Below are positions 28,938 through 31,093 of a DNA stretch of 31,093 nt, one piece after another. This DNA comes from an uncultured Eubacteriales bacterium (GTDB lineage Bacteria; Bacillota; Clostridia; Christensenellales; UBA1242): the NCBI GenBank assembly GCA_948512295.1, contig CAOQRA010000008.1, forward strand, positions 1 through 31,093, read 5' to 3'. A program made the position numbers and the translations under genes. Below the pieces are notes generated by a model. That model was not told the DNA's origin. It did not search any database and was given only the letters and a program-made list of their open reading frames with translations. The first letter of the stretch is position 1, and each line of letters begins with the position of its first letter.

Positions 28938-30107
28938 ATGACTGGTCAAGTAGTATTGAATGTGGTTATCGTTTTAGGAATTATCATTGCGGGAGGATTT
29001 TTAATTTTCTTCATGGGAGATCTTTTAATGTCACTTAGCAATGGTAAGCGTGATGACAAAGTAGTTAAAGAGAAAAAGGAAAGAGAAGTTAATCGAGTTA
29101 AAGATAAGATTTCTAAGCTTTCACCAGAAACTCAAGAAGAACTTAAAAATACGCCTGAGATTGCTGACCTTGTATATGGCGGAGCAATAGTTGAGGCTTA
29201 TGTGCCTACAGAAGAAACTGTAGAACAAAACTCGGAAGTTGAAGAAACTCAAGAAGTTGAAGAGCAGCAAGAAGAAATCGAGGATGAAGATGATTTTATA
29301 GCTCAACGTCGTCGTGAACTTATGGAACGCCTTGCTAGAATGAGCGAGGAAGAGGATGAGGACGAGGAAGAACAGGAAGATCTTGACGAAGAAGACGCTC
29401 AAGAAACTTTAAACGTTGATGAAATCCTTGAAGACAATGAAGAGTCAGTTGAAGAAACTGTACAAGATGAACCTCAAGAAACTGAGCAAACGCAAAGCGT
29501 TGAAGAGATTGCCTCTGAAACTGATGTGACTTCTGATGAACTTGAAGCTGCTCGCAGAGAACTTGAAGAGGTTCGTGCTAGAAACGCAAGTCTTATTGCT
29601 GAACTTAATTTTGCAAAAGCTGAAATGGCAAAAGCTCAAAATCCAGTTGCAAAAGAAGAAGTATTATTGTCTGAAGCAGATTATGAGGCAAGAATTGCAG
29701 AGCTTGAAGAAAGTCTTAAACTTAATGAGAAAGAACTTCGTGCTTGCAAAAAAGAATATATGCCACTTCGTCGCGTTAAGAGAACATTAGAAAACGATGA
29801 GAAAAAATTGCGTAGAAAAGAAGCGCTCGTAGCTAAACAAAAAGTGGTTTTATATGGCGTAAATAACTATTCTGATATAGACGAAGATAAAGCTAAGAAA
29901 CTTGCTGAGGACCTTGATCTTCTTGATGGACTTAAACTTTCCGTTGAACATTGCCAAGAAGTTATGGCTAAAAATGAAGAAAGATATCCTCTTCTTGAAA
30001 AAATGTATAACATTCTTAATACTCAAAACGAAGATATTAAAGAAAGTATTGAGAGAAACAAAGAAGCTTTAGCTAAAGTTCGTGCAAAGTCTGGCAATGA
30101 CGAATAA
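28938..30107 (+). CDS. Membrane-anchored acidic coiled-coil protein, unknown
   Basis: 389 residues from ATG 28938 with AAAGGAGTG upstream; the frame is open further into ssrA but that is tRNA-like sequence. One membrane span (about 6-28) is followed by a basic segment (KEKKEREVNRVKDKI), then an acidic low-complexity region (about 90-195, rich in Glu-Asp-Gln with EEDEDEEEQEDLDEED), and a long coiled coil (about 196-385) with Arg/Leu heptads. Topology suggests the charged part is cytoplasmic. The outline recalls envelope or division-associated proteins such as EzrA, but I see no sequence motif to prove that. Acidic Glu-Glu-Thr repeats (VEETVQDE, VEETQEVEE) hint at internal duplication. A terminator follows. 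Confidence 0.8.
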   Translation: MTGQVVLNVVIVLGIIIAGGFLIFFMGDLLMSLSNGKRDDKVVKEKKEREVNRVKDKISKLSPETQEELKNTPEIADLVYGGAIVEAYVPTEETVEQNSEVEETQEVEEQQEEIEDEDDFIAQRRRELMERLARMSEEEDEDEEEQEDLDEEDAQETLNVDEILEDNEESVEETVQDEPQETEQTQSVEEIASETDVTSDELEAARRELEEVRARNASLIAELNFAKAEMAKAQNPVAKEEVLLSEADYEARIAELEESLKLNEKELRACKKEYMPLRRVKRTLENDEKKLRRKEALVAKQKVVLYGVNNYSDIDEDKAKKLAEDLDLLDGLKLSVEHCQEVMAKNEERYPLLEKMYNILNTQNEDIKESIERNKEALAKVRAKSGNDE

Positions 30108-30131
30108 TCATAAAAATTTCATTTAATATAT

Positions 30132-30163
30132 AAAAAAACGACCTAAAATATGGTCGTTTTTTT
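30132..30163. terminator. Intrinsic terminator
   Basis: AAAAAAACGACC (30132-30143) pairs with GGTCGTTTTTTT (30152-30163); usable in both directions. Confidence 0.9.
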
Positions 30164-30248
30164 CGTGTAACAATCTGTCTTTCATTAGGTATATATTTAA
30201 AGACTTAACTCAAACTATGTTTAGAAAATATGGTAAAAGGGGATAATT

Positions 30249-30455
30249 ATGTACAAAAAGTGGAAGCGAGAACTTGAAGATAAAATAAAATCTGACGAAA
30301 AGACAAAAGGCGACATTCTTTCTCGTTTAAAGTGCGAAACTTTCGATTATAATATGCATAATATGCTAGTAGACGAGGACTTGTCTGCGGCATATCAAAA
30401 CTTGCTGGATTTGGAATACGCAGACTTATTCGATTTTCAAAAAAGGAATTTATGA
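30249..30455 (+). CDS. Small protein upstream of mazF, candidate antitoxin of unfamiliar type
   Basis: 68 residues, charged, predicted helical, beginning MYKKWKRELEDKIKSDEK and ending YADLFDFQKRNL. AGGGGA precedes ATG. Its TGA overlaps the mazF ATG (ATGA at 30452-30455), the coupling typical of antitoxin-toxin pairs. It has neither the ribbon-helix-helix start of the EndoAI/MazE type in Bacillota nor the AbrB fold of E. coli MazE that I can see. Either a divergent antitoxin whose C-terminal acidic tail blocks MazF, or an unrelated gene. Position is the only evidence for the role. Confidence 0.6.
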   Translation: MYKKWKRELEDKIKSDEKTKGDILSRLKCETFDYNMHNMLVDEDLSAAYQNLLDLEYADLFDFQKRNL

Positions 30456-30796
30456 ACGAAATTAAGCGAGGTGACATATATTATGCTGATTTAAGCCCTG
30501 TTGTTGGTAGTGAACAGGGTGGCGTTCGACCTGTGCTTATAATTCAAAACGATATTGGAAATAAATATTCTCCTACGATAATAGTGTCAGCTATTACAAG
30601 TCAGTTAAACAAAGCCAAATTACCTACTCATATTGAATTGACAGCAGATAAATATAATTTACCAAAAAACTCAGTGGCCTTGCTAGAGCAAATTCGTACA
30701 TTAGACAAAAGACGCCTTAAAGAAAAGGTGACTACCTTAAGTGATGCTAAAATGCAGGAAGTTAATCGAGCAATACTTATTTCCTTAGGCTTTTAA
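30452..30796 (+). CDS. mazF: MazF/EndoA family mRNA interferase
   Basis: 114 residues, typical length. MazF enzymes cut single-stranded RNA at short motifs and arrest growth unless bound by antitoxin. The beginning IKRGDIYYADLSPVVGSEQGGVRPVLIIQND is the classic EndoA opening; the catalytic Arg of RPVL and the Thr/Ser of VSAITSQLNKAKLPTHIEL are present, then NSVALLEQIRTLDKRRLKEKV. ATG overlaps the stop of the upstream 68-residue gene. A terminator follows at 30799. Toxin family firm; activity and target motif not determinable. Confidence 0.93.
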   Translation: MNEIKRGDIYYADLSPVVGSEQGGVRPVLIIQNDIGNKYSPTIIVSAITSQLNKAKLPTHIELTADKYNLPKNSVALLEQIRTLDKRRLKEKVTTLSDAKMQEVNRAILISLGF

Positions 30797-30798
30797 AG

Positions 30799-30822
30799 CA
30801 CTCAGGTTTGAGTGTTTTTTTT
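30799..30822 (+). terminator. Terminator after mazF
   Basis: CACTCA / TGAGTG stem around GGTT, eight T. The repeat unit begins five bases later. Confidence 0.9.
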
Positions 30823-30826
30823 AATA

Positions 30827-31038
30827 AGTGGTGCCTCCCCAGTAAGGCGGAAAGTTGTGCAAATGTAGACACGAAATATGAAAATCGGAGCGGAGATTTC
30901 GTAAAGAAAACGAAGCGACCCAACAGACGGAGGGAGATTGGGACGGGGAACCGCGAGGTAGCTGTCAAGGCTTTAGACTTGCAGCGTAAGAATAAAAAGT
31001 TGAGTTTATGATTTAACAACTCAAATTTTTATTCAACG
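30827..31038 (+). repeat. First unit of a 212-bp tandem repeat with RNA-like structure
   Basis: The unit begins AGTGGTGCCTCCCCAGTAAG and is noticeably more GC-rich than its surroundings. Internal pairings: GCCT / AGGC (30833-30848), CGAAAT (30872-30877) with ATTTCG (30896-30901), CCCAA / TTGGG, and GCTG-CAAG (30961-30969) with CTTG-CAGC (30978-30985). It ends with a terminator-like hairpin, AAAAA-TTGAGTT / AACTCAA-TTTTT (30994-31030). It has no credible coding frame with ribosome site. A small RNA gene repeated in tandem, or a structured intergenic repeat, are the two readings. Confidence 0.6.
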
Positions 31039-31093
31039 AGTGGTGCCTCCCCAGTAAGGCGGAAAGTTGTGCAAATGTAGACACGAAATATGA
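31039..31093 (+). repeat. Second copy of the tandem repeat, cut by the window edge
   Basis: All 55 bases are identical to 30827-30881, giving an exact period of 212. The array continues beyond the window. Confidence 0.9.

Noticed and set aside
30808..31011. Coding frame of 67 residues across the repeat unit.
   Set aside because: It begins inside the mazF terminator, lacks a ribosome site, and crosses structured sequence.
30827..31093. CRISPR array.
   Set aside because: The period is 212 bp and no short repeat alternates with unique spacers.

Overview
The window looks like a chromosomal stretch of a low-GC Bacillota (Clostridia-like, probably uncultured and host-associated). This rests on the gene orders dnaX-ybaB-recR, rpmG-secE-nusG-rplK-rplA and secG-rnr-smpB-ssrA, strong GGAGG-type ribosome sites, AT-rich sigmaA-type promoters (many with a TGn-extended -10), and U-tailed hairpin terminators. 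Genetic code 11 fits: recR, rnr and smpB all end at TGA.

Layout. 1-276 (-): start of a C1-family aminopeptidase. 300-719: divergent gap packed with nested inverted repeats. 720-4875: dnaX, a separate tau-like C-terminal ORF in the -1 frame behind a run of nine A, ybaB, recR, argS. 5274-7367: secreted GLUG-repeat protein. 7451-8001: a 42-codon gene and a HicB-like protein. 8105-10633: rpmG, secE, nusG, a structured leader, rplK, rplA. 11194-13024: decayed DUF6273 gene (-), then an unknown protein next to a nucleoside 2-deoxyribosyltransferase-like enzyme. 13120-15631: two related hairpins, one ahead of a Cys-rich small ORF with an internal UGA, the other ahead of a MATE transporter fused to a cytidylate-kinase-like domain. 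15802-19560: DUF4011-type SF1 helicase with a C-terminal nuclease-like domain, cut by one in-frame TAA. 19635-20198 (-): Nudix protein. 20544-22829: accessory block with a frameshifted toxin-like ORF, CPCC-type Cys-rich protein, DUF4417 protein and twice-frameshifted HNH gene. 23065-23242 (-): tRNA-Thr(GGT) and the 5' half of a second tRNA-Thr. 23536-25043: small HExxH zincin-like protein and a coiled-coil protein. 25281-28882: small membrane protein, secG, rnr, smpB, tmRNA. 28938-30107: membrane-anchored acidic coiled-coil protein. 30249-30796: mazF with an unfamiliar upstream partner. 30827-end: the start of a 212-bp-period tandem repeat with RNA-like folding and its own terminator.

Together, the intact core genes cover replication and repair, arginine charging, ribosome and translocon components, and ribosome rescue. 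The accessory stretches between them are largely toxin/immunity, helicase-nuclease, HNH and efflux genes, and several of those are broken by single stops or frameshifts. The most unusual signals are the inverted dnaX gamma/tau arrangement, the paired hairpins with identical loop sequence around the MATE locus, the stop-split helicase-nuclease, promoters placed so close to ATG that leaderless mRNAs are predicted, and the structured tandem repeat at the right edge.
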